From the NCBI RefSeq assembly GCF_016924645.1, contig NZ_JAFFJV010000004.1, positions 1 through 64,000 on the forward strand: DNA of 64,000 nucleotides, given 5' to 3'. Positions 27,155 to 35,556 of this stretch are shown here, piece by piece (position 1 is the stretch's first letter; the number at the start of each line of letters is the position of its first letter). The notes below the pieces were generated by a model, which had not been told where the DNA came from, ran no database searches, and worked only from the letters and a program-made list of their open reading frames with translations. The position numbers were made by a program, and so were the translations under genes. The stretch is from Rufibacter psychrotolerans (GTDB taxonomy: Bacteria > Bacteroidota > Bacteroidia > Cytophagales > Hymenobacteraceae).

Positions 27155-27811
27155 ATGGGCAGAGGGAAATTAGAAAAGTTTGCCGTTAACGCTACCCGCC
27201 GCAATGTGGTGGAGCCGGGCAAAGAACTGTTTGAACAACTGAAAGGCCGCTGGAACAGCGAGTTCTTTCAAAACGAGAATCCAATTATTCTGGAAGTAGG
27301 CTGCGGCAAGGGCGAGTACACCATTGGCATGGCCCAGCGCTACCCAGATAAAAACTTCATCGGCATTGACATCAAGGGCAACCGCATCTGGAAGGGCAGC
27401 ACCCTGGCCGAGGAGGCGGGACTGACCAATGTGGCGTTCCTGCGGATCTTTATTGAAACCCTGGAGCAGCACTTCGGGGAGAGCGAGGTAGACGAGATCT
27501 GGATTACCTTCCCAGACCCGCGCCCCCGCAAGCGCGACATTAAGCGCCGCCTCACCTCGCCCCGGTTCCTGGAGATGTACGAGCGCATCTTAAAACCCGG
27601 CGGCAAACTGCACCTCAAAACCGACAGCGCCTCTTTGTTTGAGTACTCGGTGGAAGTGCTGGAAGAACGCAACGTGGCCAATTTTCTGCATACCTGGGAT
27701 TTATACCAGTCTACCCTGCAGGAACACACCATGGGCATCTACACCACCTTCGAGAAAACCTACCTGGAGCAGGAGGTGCCCATCAAGTATCTGCAGTATA
27801 CCGTAGGCTGA
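27155..27811 (+). CDS. trmB: tRNA (guanine-46-N7)-methyltransferase
   Basis: 218 aa. Rossmann methyltransferase with SAM motif ILEVGCGKGEYTIGMA, FIGIDIKGNR, and the TrmB signature IWITFPDPRPRKRD followed by KRRLTSPRFLE. It methylates G46 in the variable loop of tRNAs. It starts 3 bp after folC and is the last gene of the run from 17952. Length and motifs are standard. Confidence 0.96.
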   Translation: MGRGKLEKFAVNATRRNVVEPGKELFEQLKGRWNSEFFQNENPIILEVGCGKGEYTIGMAQRYPDKNFIGIDIKGNRIWKGSTLAEEAGLTNVAFLRIFIETLEQHFGESEVDEIWITFPDPRPRKRDIKRRLTSPRFLEMYERILKPGGKLHLKTDSASLFEYSVEVLEERNVANFLHTWDLYQSTLQEHTMGIYTTFEKTYLEQEVPIKYLQYTVG

Positions 27812-27886
27812 TTTGGAAATTTGTAGATGTGCAGATTGATTAATGTGCTAATTGGCTAATGTGCTGATGTGCTAATTTTCAAATCG
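27812..27886. repeat. Tandem-like 'AATGTGCTAAT' repeat block, inverted relative to 28267-28417
   Basis: Starts right after the trmB stop. Segments such as TAATGTGCTAATTGGCTAAT and AGATGTGCAGATT recur; their complements (AGCACATTA, AATCTGCACATCT) make up the block at 28267-28417. The two blocks face each other across about 380 bp. Confidence 0.7.
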
Positions 27887-27929
27887 CTTATCTCGTACAT
27901 TGTAAAGAAGCTGCTTATTCTCCCTGGTT

Positions 27930-28025
27930 CAAGCGTCCGCTTGTACCTTGCGCGTACAAAAGGTCCATGTTTTTGGGCAGTTATCTGAAAAATAGCCCTG
28001 AAACGGCGGCACAAGCGGACGCTTG
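27930..28025. repeat. Inverted repeat (15-bp arms) enclosing a 38-nt palindrome
   Basis: CAAGCGTCCGCTTGT at 27930-27944 and its exact complement at 28011-28025. Each arm is itself nearly palindromic. Between them lie a small TTGTAC/GTACAA hairpin and a copy of the 38-nt repeat. It resembles a nested REP-type element. Confidence 0.65.
27969..28006. repeat. 38-nt palindromic repeat, copy 9
   Basis: GTTTTTGGGC, ATCTGAAAAAT and AGCCCTGAAACGG; lies inside the 27930-28025 inverted repeat. Confidence 0.7.
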
Positions 28026-28082
28026 CGCCAGACAGCTCTATAGATAGAAAAGAAAAACCCTAAACAGGTTCAGGATTAAGCA

Positions 28083-28221
28083 GAAAGCTAAAGAGTCGTT
28101 TTTTGGTTGTTTTGAAAGAAAAACACCAAAAAAAAAACCTTTGATTTTTAAAAAATACATATTGTTGTTTTTTTGCGCTTTTAAAAAAAAAACCACAACA
28201 AACCACGACTCTTTAGCTTTC
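28083..28221. repeat. A/T-rich element with 16-bp terminal inverted repeats
   Basis: GAAAGCTAAAGAGTCG at 28083-28098 and its exact complement at 28206-28221; similarity continues inwards (TTTGGTTGTTT against AACAAACCAC). The 107 bp inside are very A/T-rich with long homopolymer runs and no frame. It has the form of a miniature inverted-repeat element of 139 bp. Confidence 0.65.
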
Positions 28222-28266
28222 TAATGTATAACTCAGGAGATGCGTCAACATGCTGCTGGCTAAATC

Positions 28267-28417
28267 CTCACATCTCCACATCTTCAAATCTCCAAATTTG
28301 GAAAATCAGCACATCAGCACATTGCCCCATTAGCTCATTACCCAATCTGCACATCTTCAAATCTCCAAATTTGAAAAATTAGCACATCAGCACATTGTAC
28401 CATTAGCACATTACCCT
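28267..28417. repeat. Two direct copies of a 75-bp 'CACATC/AGCACATT' unit
   Basis: 28267-28342 and 28343-28417 share CACATCTTCAAATCTCCAAA, then AGCACATCAGCACATT and a TTACCC end. The second copy reaches the stop codon of the next minus-strand gene. Too diverged and too few for a CRISPR array. A shorter relative is at 38152-38190. Confidence 0.7.
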
Positions 28418-29036
28418 AATCCTCCAGCTGTTCAAAGATTTCTTCCAGCTCATCAAAGTTCTTGAAGCCGGGGCGGATTTCCTGGCCGCCTTTCAGGGCA
28501 ATGCCGGCGGGCTGAATCTTATCCAGGGCCTGGCGGGTGTTTTCTTTGGTGAGACCGAAGCCCAGGAGGATGGGGTACTTTTTAGAAATATCGCGCAGGA
28601 AACGCAGGTTGGTCTCGTCAATGAAGGAGAAGTCCTCTGAGTCAATCAGGAAGTATTCCACGTGGTGGTGGTAGGTTTCCAGGGTGCTCATGATGCGCTC
28701 TTCCACGGTGTCTTTGTCAATGAGCAAGCGCAGGATAATGGGCAGGGGCAGATCGTCCAGCTCCTCAATGAAGTAAAGGGAGTTCAGCTGCAGCATGTCT
28801 ACTTTGTACTCCAGCAGCAGTTCCTCCAGTTCCTGCACCGACAGGTCGTTTACCTCGCCCACCAGCTTTACCCCCGAAACCCAACCCGAGATTTCTTTGA
28901 AGGAAGCCGGCGACACGTGCTGCTCATGGTCGGGTTGCAGGGCAAAGCCCAACATCTCCACGCCCATGCCCGCGCAATACCGGGCATCGCTTAAATTGGT
29001 GATCTGGTTAACAAGGACAATTGTATTTAGTGCCAT
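28416..29036 (-). CDS. TrpF-like (phosphoribosylanthranilate isomerase fold) protein without the catalytic Cys
   Basis: 206 aa. The order of motifs follows TrpF: an N-terminal strand and ITNLSDARYCAGMGVEMLGF (TrpF: ICG-T-DA--A---GAD-LGF), VDMLQLN, a LIDSEDF segment at the place of the catalytic Asp, GFGLTKENTRQAL and a C-terminal RPGFKNFDELEEI. However, the KICG motif holding the general-acid Cys is replaced by LVNQ. True isomerase activity is therefore doubtful. No trp gene is near. It could be a related (beta/alpha)8 protein with a new role. The gene is flanked by repeats on both sides. Confidence 0.65.
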   Translation of the reverse strand: MALNTIVLVNQITNLSDARYCAGMGVEMLGFALQPDHEQHVSPASFKEISGWVSGVKLVGEVNDLSVQELEELLLEYKVDMLQLNSLYFIEELDDLPLPIILRLLIDKDTVEERIMSTLETYHHHVEYFLIDSEDFSFIDETNLRFLRDISKKYPILLGFGLTKENTRQALDKIQPAGIALKGGQEIRPGFKNFDELEEIFEQLED

Positions 29037-29040
29037 TTCT

Positions 29041-29078
29041 ATTTTTTGCTTGTTTGTAAGAAAACAGCCCTGAAAAGG
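29041..29078. repeat. 38-nt palindromic repeat, copy 10 (partial left arm)
   Basis: GTAAGAAAACAGCCCTGAAAA fits the centre and right arm (position count preserved); the left arm reads ATTTTTTGCT. It begins 4 nt upstream of the TrpF-like start codon, within its leader. Confidence 0.5.
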
Positions 29079-29091
29079 GTGGTTCCGGGGC

Positions 29092-29099
29092 CAAAAGTA
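29092..29099 (-). promoter_or_regulatory. Promoter -7 box TACTTTTG of the TrpF-like gene
   Basis: Exact TAnnTTTG match on the minus strand, 56-63 nt upstream of the ATG. Confidence 0.4.
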
Positions 29100-29262
29100 A
29101 TGCCTTTCCTTTTTACTGCCTATACCGTTAGGCTAAAAGCGCCTATTAAAAGCAGTTTTAAGCAGGGGCCCTCTATTAAACTTATTTTTAGGCCGAAGGG
29201 TTAGAATAGAGCATACAACTAAGTGCCTGAGCCTCAGCAGGGGCAAAACGCATGATTTTTGC

Positions 29263-29270
29263 TATATTTG
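29263..29270 (+). promoter_or_regulatory. Promoter -7 box TATATTTG of mnmA
   Basis: Exact TAnnTTTG match, 50 nt before the mnmA ATG. Confidence 0.6.
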
Positions 29271-29319
29271 CAGCATTGTTTTTCGGCGGGACTGTGAATC
29301 CCGTTTTATTTCAGAAAAA

Positions 29320-30426
29320 ATGAGTCAAAAAGGAAGAGTATTGGTGGCCATGAGTGGCGGCATTGATTCCTCAGTGGCAGCGGTATTGCTCCACGAGCAG
29401 GGATACGAAGTAGTGGGCATGACCATGAAAACCTGGGACTACTCCAGTTCCGGGGGAAGCAAAAAGGAAACCGGCTGCTGCAGCCTGGATTCTATTAACG
29501 ACGCCCGCGACATTGCTGTGCAGCTGGGCTTTCCGCATTACATTATTGACATCCGTGAGGAGTTCGGCGATTACGTCATCAACCATTTCACCGATGAGTA
29601 CATTGCCGGCCGCACGCCCAACCCGTGCGTATTGTGCAACACCCACATTAAGTGGGATGCCTTGCTGCGCCGCGCCGATAAACTGGGCTGTGATTTCATT
29701 GCCACCGGGCACTACGCCAACGTGCGAGAAGAGAACGGCCGGTATGTGATCTCCAAGGGCAAGGACCATCACAAAGACCAGTCGTACGCGCTGTGGGGCA
29801 TCTCGCAGGAGAGCCTGAGCCGCACCATTTTCCCGCTGGGGCACTTGCACAAGACCGAGATCCGCCAAATGGCCATGGACCGCGGCTTTGACGCGCTGGT
29901 GAAGAAAGCCGAGTCCTATGAGATCTGCTTTATCCCGGACAACGATTACCGCGGTTTCCTGAAAAGAAGGGTACCCACCTTGCAGGCTGAAGTAGCCGGT
30001 GGTGACTTTGTGCTGGAAGACGGCACCGTGGTAGGCAAGCACGAAGGCTACCCGTTCTACACCATTGGGCAGCGCAAGGGCCTGGGCGTGGCTTTGGGCT
30101 ACCCGGCGTTTGTAACCAGAATTGAGAAAGAAACGAATAGGGTAGTGCTGGGCAACTACGAGCAGCTGGCCAAGAACGGCATGAACGTGGGCAAACTGAG
30201 CATGGTGAAGTACGAGAACCTGCACGGCCTGCCCACCGAAACCGTGACCAAGGTGCGCTACAATGACCCGGGCACCGCCGCCACCATTGAACAGGTAGGC
30301 GACAAAATGTTGGTGAAGTTCCATGCCGGGGTCAATGCCATCGCCCCGGGCCAGGCCGCCGTCTTCTACGAAGGCGACGACGTGATTGGCGGCGGATGGA
30401 TTGAAACCAGCTTTATGGTTGATTAA
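29320..30426 (+). CDS. mnmA: tRNA 2-thiouridine(34) synthase MnmA
   Basis: 368 aa. PP-loop MSGGIDSSVAA (residues 10-20), nucleophile region NPCVLCNTHIKW, second catalytic cysteine in the SYEICFIPDN block and the C-terminal beta-barrel (AVFYEGDDVIGGGWIE). It thiolates U34 of Lys, Glu and Gln tRNAs using sulfur relayed from a cysteine desulfurase. Full-length and typical. The following lipoprotein gene is 18 bp downstream and may be co-transcribed. Confidence 0.96.
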   Translation: MSQKGRVLVAMSGGIDSSVAAVLLHEQGYEVVGMTMKTWDYSSSGGSKKETGCCSLDSINDARDIAVQLGFPHYIIDIREEFGDYVINHFTDEYIAGRTPNPCVLCNTHIKWDALLRRADKLGCDFIATGHYANVREENGRYVISKGKDHHKDQSYALWGISQESLSRTIFPLGHLHKTEIRQMAMDRGFDALVKKAESYEICFIPDNDYRGFLKRRVPTLQAEVAGGDFVLEDGTVVGKHEGYPFYTIGQRKGLGVALGYPAFVTRIEKETNRVVLGNYEQLAKNGMNVGKLSMVKYENLHGLPTETVTKVRYNDPGTAATIEQVGDKMLVKFHAGVNAIAPGQAAVFYEGDDVIGGGWIETSFMVD

Positions 30427-30444
30427 TTTGGCTTTAGAAGTAGT

Positions 30445-31158
30445 ATGAAAAAACTCTTGTTCCTGGTGGCCGTGGTGGCCGGTTTTCTTTCTTCCTGCGG
30501 TGACGATGAGATTTCCAGAGATCCAGACAGCATCGGGTACCAATATTATCCGCTGGAAGTAGGAAGATACTGGATCTTCAATGTCACGGAGAACAAGTAC
30601 GTCAACAACGCCAAGGTAGAGACCACCACCCACCAGACCAGGGAGGAGATTGATGCCATCGTCAAAGACCAGACCGGGAAAGAGTGGTACCGGGTGGAGC
30701 TAAGCCGCCGCCCTGATGCCAGCGCAAACTGGGTCATCAGCGGAGTGCGGCTGGTTTCGCTTAGCGCCAATAACCTGCAGATTCAGGAGAACAACCAAAC
30801 CACCGTGCAAATGGTGTTCCCAGTCAAAAACGGCTATTCCTTTGTTGCCAACGGCTTCCAGGATCAGGAAAATCCAGTGTATTTCACCTACGCCGCTCTG
30901 GGCAAGGCGTTTTCTCAGGATGGGCTGTCGTATGATAACACGTTGACTTTAGTCAAACTTGATGAAGATACCGAAGTTGTTTTTGACAAAAGTATCGAGG
31001 TCTTGGCTTTAAATTCTGGGCCTGTCTATAGGTCAGAGCAATTGTATGATTACTGCGATGATTCTACCGGAGAGACATGTCCTTATGCTGTAGATTATAT
31101 AGTCTCTGGTTCAGACAGGACCGAGATTTTGGAGAGCACAGGCCTGGTACAGGAATAG
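30445..31158 (+). CDS. Hypothetical lipoprotein
   Basis: 237 aa with a lipoprotein signal (VAVVAGFLSSC, Cys18) followed by GDDE, acidic residues often seen in exported Bacteroidota lipoproteins. The mature part is beta-rich (YPLEVGRYWIFNVTENKY), with a late cysteine pair near YDYCDDSTGETCPY that could form a disulfide. No characterised family was recognised. It follows mnmA by 18 bp and is closed by a strong terminator. Likely membrane-anchored in the envelope; function unknown. Confidence 0.8.
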   Translation: MKKLLFLVAVVAGFLSSCGDDEISRDPDSIGYQYYPLEVGRYWIFNVTENKYVNNAKVETTTHQTREEIDAIVKDQTGKEWYRVELSRRPDASANWVISGVRLVSLSANNLQIQENNQTTVQMVFPVKNGYSFVANGFQDQENPVYFTYAALGKAFSQDGLSYDNTLTLVKLDEDTEVVFDKSIEVLALNSGPVYRSEQLYDYCDDSTGETCPYAVDYIVSGSDRTEILESTGLVQE

Positions 31159-31176
31159 TTTTCCTTTTAACCAAAG

Positions 31177-31219
31177 AAAACCTCGCGTGAAATCATTTTT
31201 GCGCGAGGTTTTTATTTTT
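31177..31219 (+). terminator. Rho-independent terminator after the lipoprotein gene
   Basis: AAAACCTCGCG pairs with CGCGAGGTTTT followed by a T-rich tail. Confidence 0.85.
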
Positions 31220-31242
31220 CCATAACTCCTTCTGGGCTTGCC

Positions 31243-31280
31243 TGTTTCCTCTACGTTTTCAGAAAAATGGCCCTGAAACA
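31243..31280. repeat. 38-nt palindromic repeat, copy 11
   Basis: TGTTTCCTCT, TTTTCAGAAAAA and GGCCCTGAAACA; the ends are complementary (CCTGTTTC with GAAACAGG). It lies just past a terminator. Confidence 0.6.
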
Positions 31281-31360
31281 GGAAGGCTTGCAATAAGCCT
31301 TGGTGAATTGCTTTTTGCCCCCAGAAAGCGTTGCTTTGTAAAACAATCAACACTAGTATA

Positions 31361-32017
31361 ATGCCCCATTTAATTGCCCCTTCCGTATTGGCTGCCAACT
31401 TTGGCCAATTAGACAAAGACGTAGAAATGCTCAACCAAAGCACCGCCGACTGGATTCACGTGGACGTGATGGACGGCCGGTTTGTGCCGAATATCTCGTT
31501 TGGGTTTCCGGTGCTGCACGCCATCCAGAAAGTGGCGCAGAAACCCCTGGACGTGCACCTCATGATTGAGCATCCTGAACTGTACATTGAGCAGTTCAGG
31601 GCTGGCGGGGCAGACATTATCACCGTGCATTATGAAGCGTGTACGCACCTGCACCGCACCCTGCAACAGATAAAGGCCACGGGTGCCAAAGCCGGGGTAG
31701 CCCTCAATCCGCATACGCCGGTGACGGTGCTCTCAGAAGTGATTCAGGACATAGAGGTGGTATGCCTTATGTCGGTGAACCCAGGGTTTGGCGGACAATC
31801 GTTTATTAAGCGCACGTACCAGAAAATCAAAGACCTTAAAGCTCTAATTCAGGCCGCCGGTTCTAACTGCCTCATAGAGATAGATGGTGGCGTAAACCAG
31901 GAGAACGCCCCTGAGTTGCTCATGGCCGGGGCCGATGTGCTGGTGGCGGGTTCGTTCGTGTTCAACGCGGCCAATCCTACCCAGACCATCCAAAACCTGA
32001 AAGCAATTTCAATCTAA
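31361..32017 (+). CDS. rpe: Ribulose-phosphate 3-epimerase
   Basis: 218 aa from ATG 31361 (MPHLIAPSVLAANF). TIM-barrel motifs: IHVDVMDGRFVPNISFG, LDVHLMIEHP, SVNPGFGGQSF and EIDGGVN carry the metal-binding His/Asp residues. It interconverts ribulose 5-phosphate and xylulose 5-phosphate in the pentose phosphate pathway. Complete and typical. The TonB-dependent receptor gene starts 6 bp later, so the two may be co-transcribed. Confidence 0.96.
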   Translation: MPHLIAPSVLAANFGQLDKDVEMLNQSTADWIHVDVMDGRFVPNISFGFPVLHAIQKVAQKPLDVHLMIEHPELYIEQFRAGGADIITVHYEACTHLHRTLQQIKATGAKAGVALNPHTPVTVLSEVIQDIEVVCLMSVNPGFGGQSFIKRTYQKIKDLKALIQAAGSNCLIEIDGGVNQENAPELLMAGADVLVAGSFVFNAANPTQTIQNLKAISI

Positions 32018-32023
32018 ATCTTC

Positions 32024-34483
32024 ATGGGGAAGCGCATAGGAGGTTGGGCCGTAGTGGTGCTGTTGCTGCTGAGCTTTCAGGCAATGGCCCAGCAAGCCTA
32101 TTTGCAGGGCATTGTGCAGGATTCGCAGCAAAGGCCCCTGGCGGGTGCCACCATCGCCCTCCCCGACAAGAGCCTTTCCACCGCCACAGACGCGCGCGGC
32201 AGGTTTACACTGAAGCTTCAGGCCAACACACCTTACACCCTCACCATTAGCTACATAGGGTACCAGTCTGCCCGGCAGGAAGTGGAACTGGTACCCCGCG
32301 AAACCCGGTTTGTGACCATTGAACTGCAGGAAGACAATACCCAACTAAGGGCCGTCCGGATCAGGGGCAAAAGCCAATTGGATACCAAGGATGAGGTTAG
32401 CATCACCCGCTTAGACCCGCGCCTGACCCAGACCCTGCCGGCCCCGTTCCAGGAGTTTAACAAAATCCTGCTCACCCTGCCCGGCGTGACCAGTAACAAC
32501 GAGCTTTCCTCGGGCTACTCGGTGCGGGGAGGGAGCTATGACGAGAACCTGGTGTACGTGAACGGAATTGAGGTGTACCGCCCTTTCCTGAACGTGAGCG
32601 GACAGCAGGAGGGGTTGAGCTTCGTCAACCCAGACCTGGTAGAAGACGTGACGTTTTCCTCCGGAGGCTGGCAACCCAAGTACGGCGATAAACTTTCCTC
32701 GGTGCTGGACATCCAGTACCGCACGCCTTCCAAGTTTGCCGCTACGGTATCGGGGAGTTTGACGGGCGGCTCCCTGCACGCCGAGGGAACTGCCGCAGGG
32801 GGAAGAATGGGTTTCCTGCTGGGGGCGCGTCATAAAAATGCCGCCTACGTGCTCAACAGCCTGGAAGTACAGGGCGACTACCGGCCCAAATTCTCAGATG
32901 TGCAGGCTTTTCTTACCTATGACTTGTCTTCCAAAGCCAACCGGGCTGCCGGGTTGGCCCCCAGAACTACCCTCAGCTTTTTGGGCAACGTGGCTCAGAA
33001 CAACTACCAGGTAAGGCCCGAGACCCGGGAAACTACCTTTGGGAATCAGTTTCAGATGATGCGCCTGTTGGTGGGGTATGACGGGCAGGAACAGATGCGC
33101 TACACCACGTACCAGGGCGGCCTGAAACTACAGCATGACGTGACGCCCAGCCTGCGCACTGAGGTAATCCTTTCTGGCCTGTACAGCCAGGAGCGTGAGA
33201 TACGGGACCTGGAAGCGGGCTACCGGTTCTGTGATGTCATGCCCACCCCGGGCGTGTCGCCGTACAACCGGTGCGCGGGTGAGCGCGGCGTGGGCACCCG
33301 CTATGAATATTCCCGCAACAAACTGCGGGCCGCCATGCAGACCCTGGAACTCCGCACCACCTGGACAGCCTCGGCCAGGAGCCAGTTCAGCGCCGGCATC
33401 AAAGGCGGGCGGGAAAGCATCCAGGATGTGCTGCAGGAATATTCCTTCCAGGACTCGGCTGATTACGTGTATGACCTGACCCTTTTACGGGGGCAGCAGG
33501 ATCTGGCTTCCTGGCGTTACCAGGGGTTCGCCCAGCACCAGGTAACCATAGACAGCCTGAAAACCCTCACGTACGGCCTGCGCTTCCATTACTGGTCGAT
33601 GAACCAGCAATTCTCCGTCAGCCCCCGGGTGCAGTACGCCATGCAAGTGGCCCGTCTGCCCAACTGGTCGTTCAAGGTGGCCACCGGCCTGTACGTGCAG
33701 GCACCTATTTACCGCGAGCTGCGGGGGGCCAGGGGGGAAGTGTACCCCCACACGGCGAACCAGCAGTCCTGGCACTTTATTACGGGTACCGAGTACAAGT
33801 TTCAGAAATGGGGCCGGCCCTTCAAGCTTTCGGCCGAGGCCTATTACAAGTACCTGCCTTCGGTGATTCCGTATGAGCAGGACAACATGCGCATTCGGTA
33901 CCTGCCGCAGGTAAAGGCCACCGCTTATGCCGTGGGCGTAGATGTGCGGGTAAACGGAGAGTTTATTAAAGGCGAGGAATCCTGGTTCAGCATCGGGTTC
34001 CTGAGAACCCGCGAAAACCTGCAGGGCGACTCTACCCTTATCCGTGACCCGCAAACGGGACAGGTGGTGAGCAAAACGGCCAAAGGCTACATCAGAAGGC
34101 CCACCGATCAGTTACTTAACTTCGGGATCTTCTTCCAGGACCACCTGCCCAACAATCCCACCTTGCGCATGTACCTGAACACGGTGTTCAGTACAGGCTT
34201 GCCCTTCGGCCCCTCGGGCGACATTAACCTGAGAAGCAGCTTTCCGGGGCCTTCCTATAAGCGGGTTGACATTGGGTTTTCTAAGCTGCTCACGGTAAAA
34301 GGCACCGAAGCCAACGGGGCAGGCCTGAACAGCCTCTGGTTGAGCCTGGAGGTGCTGAACCTGATTGCCGCCAATAACGTGATCTCCTATAATTACGTGC
34401 GCGACTATACGGGCATCACCTACGCGGTGCCTAACTACCTTACCGGCAGGTTGGTGAACCTAAGGTTTATTGCCAAATTTTAG
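32024..34483 (+). CDS. TonB-dependent receptor with carboxypeptidase-regulatory-like N-domain
   Basis: 819 aa. A signal peptide (VVLLLLSFQAMAQQ), a CarboxypepD_reg-like domain (LQGIVQDSQQRPLAGATI to about residue 100), a plug domain (FNKILLTLPGVTSNNELSS; YSVRGGSYDENLVYVNGIEVY) and a 22-strand-type barrel. It ends LRFIAKF with an aromatic last residue. It is an outer-membrane importer energised by TonB. No SusD partner is adjacent, so it is not a classical Sus pair; the substrate cannot be told. The N-domain without a SusD partner is common for siderophore, metal or peptide receptors in this phylum. Confidence 0.9.
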   Translation: MGKRIGGWAVVVLLLLSFQAMAQQAYLQGIVQDSQQRPLAGATIALPDKSLSTATDARGRFTLKLQANTPYTLTISYIGYQSARQEVELVPRETRFVTIELQEDNTQLRAVRIRGKSQLDTKDEVSITRLDPRLTQTLPAPFQEFNKILLTLPGVTSNNELSSGYSVRGGSYDENLVYVNGIEVYRPFLNVSGQQEGLSFVNPDLVEDVTFSSGGWQPKYGDKLSSVLDIQYRTPSKFAATVSGSLTGGSLHAEGTAAGGRMGFLLGARHKNAAYVLNSLEVQGDYRPKFSDVQAFLTYDLSSKANRAAGLAPRTTLSFLGNVAQNNYQVRPETRETTFGNQFQMMRLLVGYDGQEQMRYTTYQGGLKLQHDVTPSLRTEVILSGLYSQEREIRDLEAGYRFCDVMPTPGVSPYNRCAGERGVGTRYEYSRNKLRAAMQTLELRTTWTASARSQFSAGIKGGRESIQDVLQEYSFQDSADYVYDLTLLRGQQDLASWRYQGFAQHQVTIDSLKTLTYGLRFHYWSMNQQFSVSPRVQYAMQVARLPNWSFKVATGLYVQAPIYRELRGARGEVYPHTANQQSWHFITGTEYKFQKWGRPFKLSAEAYYKYLPSVIPYEQDNMRIRYLPQVKATAYAVGVDVRVNGEFIKGEESWFSIGFLRTRENLQGDSTLIRDPQTGQVVSKTAKGYIRRPTDQLLNFGIFFQDHLPNNPTLRMYLNTVFSTGLPFGPSGDINLRSSFPGPSYKRVDIGFSKLLTVKGTEANGAGLNSLWLSLEVLNLIAANNVISYNYVRDYTGITYAVPNYLTGRLVNLRFIAKF

Positions 34484-34503
34484 AAAAAAGGCCTAAAAAC
34501 GTG

Positions 34504-34563
34504 CGCCCCGGAAACAGGAAAGCCGGTCTAGTAAGATAGACCGGCTTTCCTGTTTCCGGGGCG
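34504..34563. terminator. Bidirectional terminator with a perfect 27-bp stem
   Basis: Arms 34504-34530 and 34537-34563 are exact complements (beginning CGCCCCGGAAACAGGAAAG) with a 6-nt loop, between convergent genes. The right arm overlaps a 38-nt repeat that begins at 34552. Confidence 0.75.
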
Positions 34564-34589
34564 TTTTCGGGAAGGAAGGGCTAAACTAG
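34552..34589. repeat. 38-nt palindromic repeat, copy 12 (degenerate)
   Basis: GTTTCCGGGG, GTTTTCGGGAA and AGGGCTAAAC at the expected spacing; overlaps the hairpin stem and the last codon of the DUF2911 gene. Confidence 0.5.
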
Positions 34590-35458
34590 TTTACCGCGAA
34601 CCGTTTCTCTTTCCATAGCACCGCGGCGTCTTCAATCTCATCGGCGTAGGCCTGGTAGCTTTCTTTGGCTTTTTTGCCCAGCTTCTGCGCTTTCTTGTTC
34701 AGCTCCAGGGCTTCCATGTACTCGTTCTTCTGGGCCAGCAGCTTTGCCTTCAACCAGGTATTGTAAAAGTTCTCCTCAATGCTGATGGACTTGTTCACCC
34801 ACTGCAGGGCCAGCTCATGGTCTGCGTTCTGCAGCAGCAGGTAATTGACCGCCTGCGCGTACACCGACCAATCTGTTGCGGCCGCCGAGGAAAGCGAGTC
34901 TTTGATCTGGTTCAAGGTCTGCTTATGCGTTTCCACTCGGATGGGGACCACCAGCTGTTTGTCGGCCCAGTTCAAGGTCAACCTGCCGCCATTGGCGGAG
35001 ATGTCTTTGACCGAGTACTGCAGCGTCTCATGGAACGGGGCAGGCTGCGGTCCGAACGAAAGTCGCACCTGGTCCAGCTGGGGATCATACCCCTCGGCGC
35101 CCCACAAGCCTTTCTGCTTGCTCAGAATAAAGGTCCAGTTGGCGGAGTCTACCGGCAGGATGTACAGGCTGTAGGTGCCGGCCGGAATCATCTCCTGGGC
35201 AATAAAAACGTTGGTGCTGAACGTGATGGTGGTGGCTTCGTTAGCCCCGGCGCGCCAAACCTGCCCGTACGGTACCAGTTTGCCCCAAACCTCGCGGTTC
35301 TTAACGCCCGGGGCCCCGTAGTTGATGGTTACTTCTGTGATGCCAATGGTGTAGGTGAGGTTGGCTCTGGGGCTAGGCTGCGGCAATTTCAATTGGGTTT
35401 GCGCCAAAACCGGAAGCGTGAGCAGGCAGAAGAAAACAGCAACTATGTATTTAACCAT
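34586..35458 (-). CDS. DUF2911 family secreted protein
   Basis: 290 aa. The signal peptide (VAVFFCLLTLPVLAQT) is followed by the DUF2911 domain (LPQPSPRANLTYTIG..EVTINYGAPGVKNREVWG; YGQVWRAGANEATTITFS; AGTYSLYILP), about residues 22-170. The C-terminal about 100 residues are helical and TPR-like (YMEALELNKKAQKLGKKA). The family is widespread in Bacteroidota without an assigned role; it is probably periplasmic. It is divergent from the his leader, with its own promoter at 35557-35588. Confidence 0.88.
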   Translation of the reverse strand: MVKYIVAVFFCLLTLPVLAQTQLKLPQPSPRANLTYTIGITEVTINYGAPGVKNREVWGKLVPYGQVWRAGANEATTITFSTNVFIAQEMIPAGTYSLYILPVDSANWTFILSKQKGLWGAEGYDPQLDQVRLSFGPQPAPFHETLQYSVKDISANGGRLTLNWADKQLVVPIRVETHKQTLNQIKDSLSSAAATDWSVYAQAVNYLLLQNADHELALQWVNKSISIEENFYNTWLKAKLLAQKNEYMEALELNKKAQKLGKKAKESYQAYADEIEDAAVLWKEKRFAVN

Positions 35459-35556
35459 CTTAGAACATTGTTTTGTTGGTGGCAGAAAAAAGGGAAGCTT
35501 AGATATGCTGAATTTTTTCTGTATATATACCTATTCTGAGTTTATATTGTAAAATA

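Noticed and set aside
28267..28417. Tandem units resembling a CRISPR array
   Set aside because: Only two copies of about 75 bp, diverged, with no short constant repeat or unique spacers and no cas genes.
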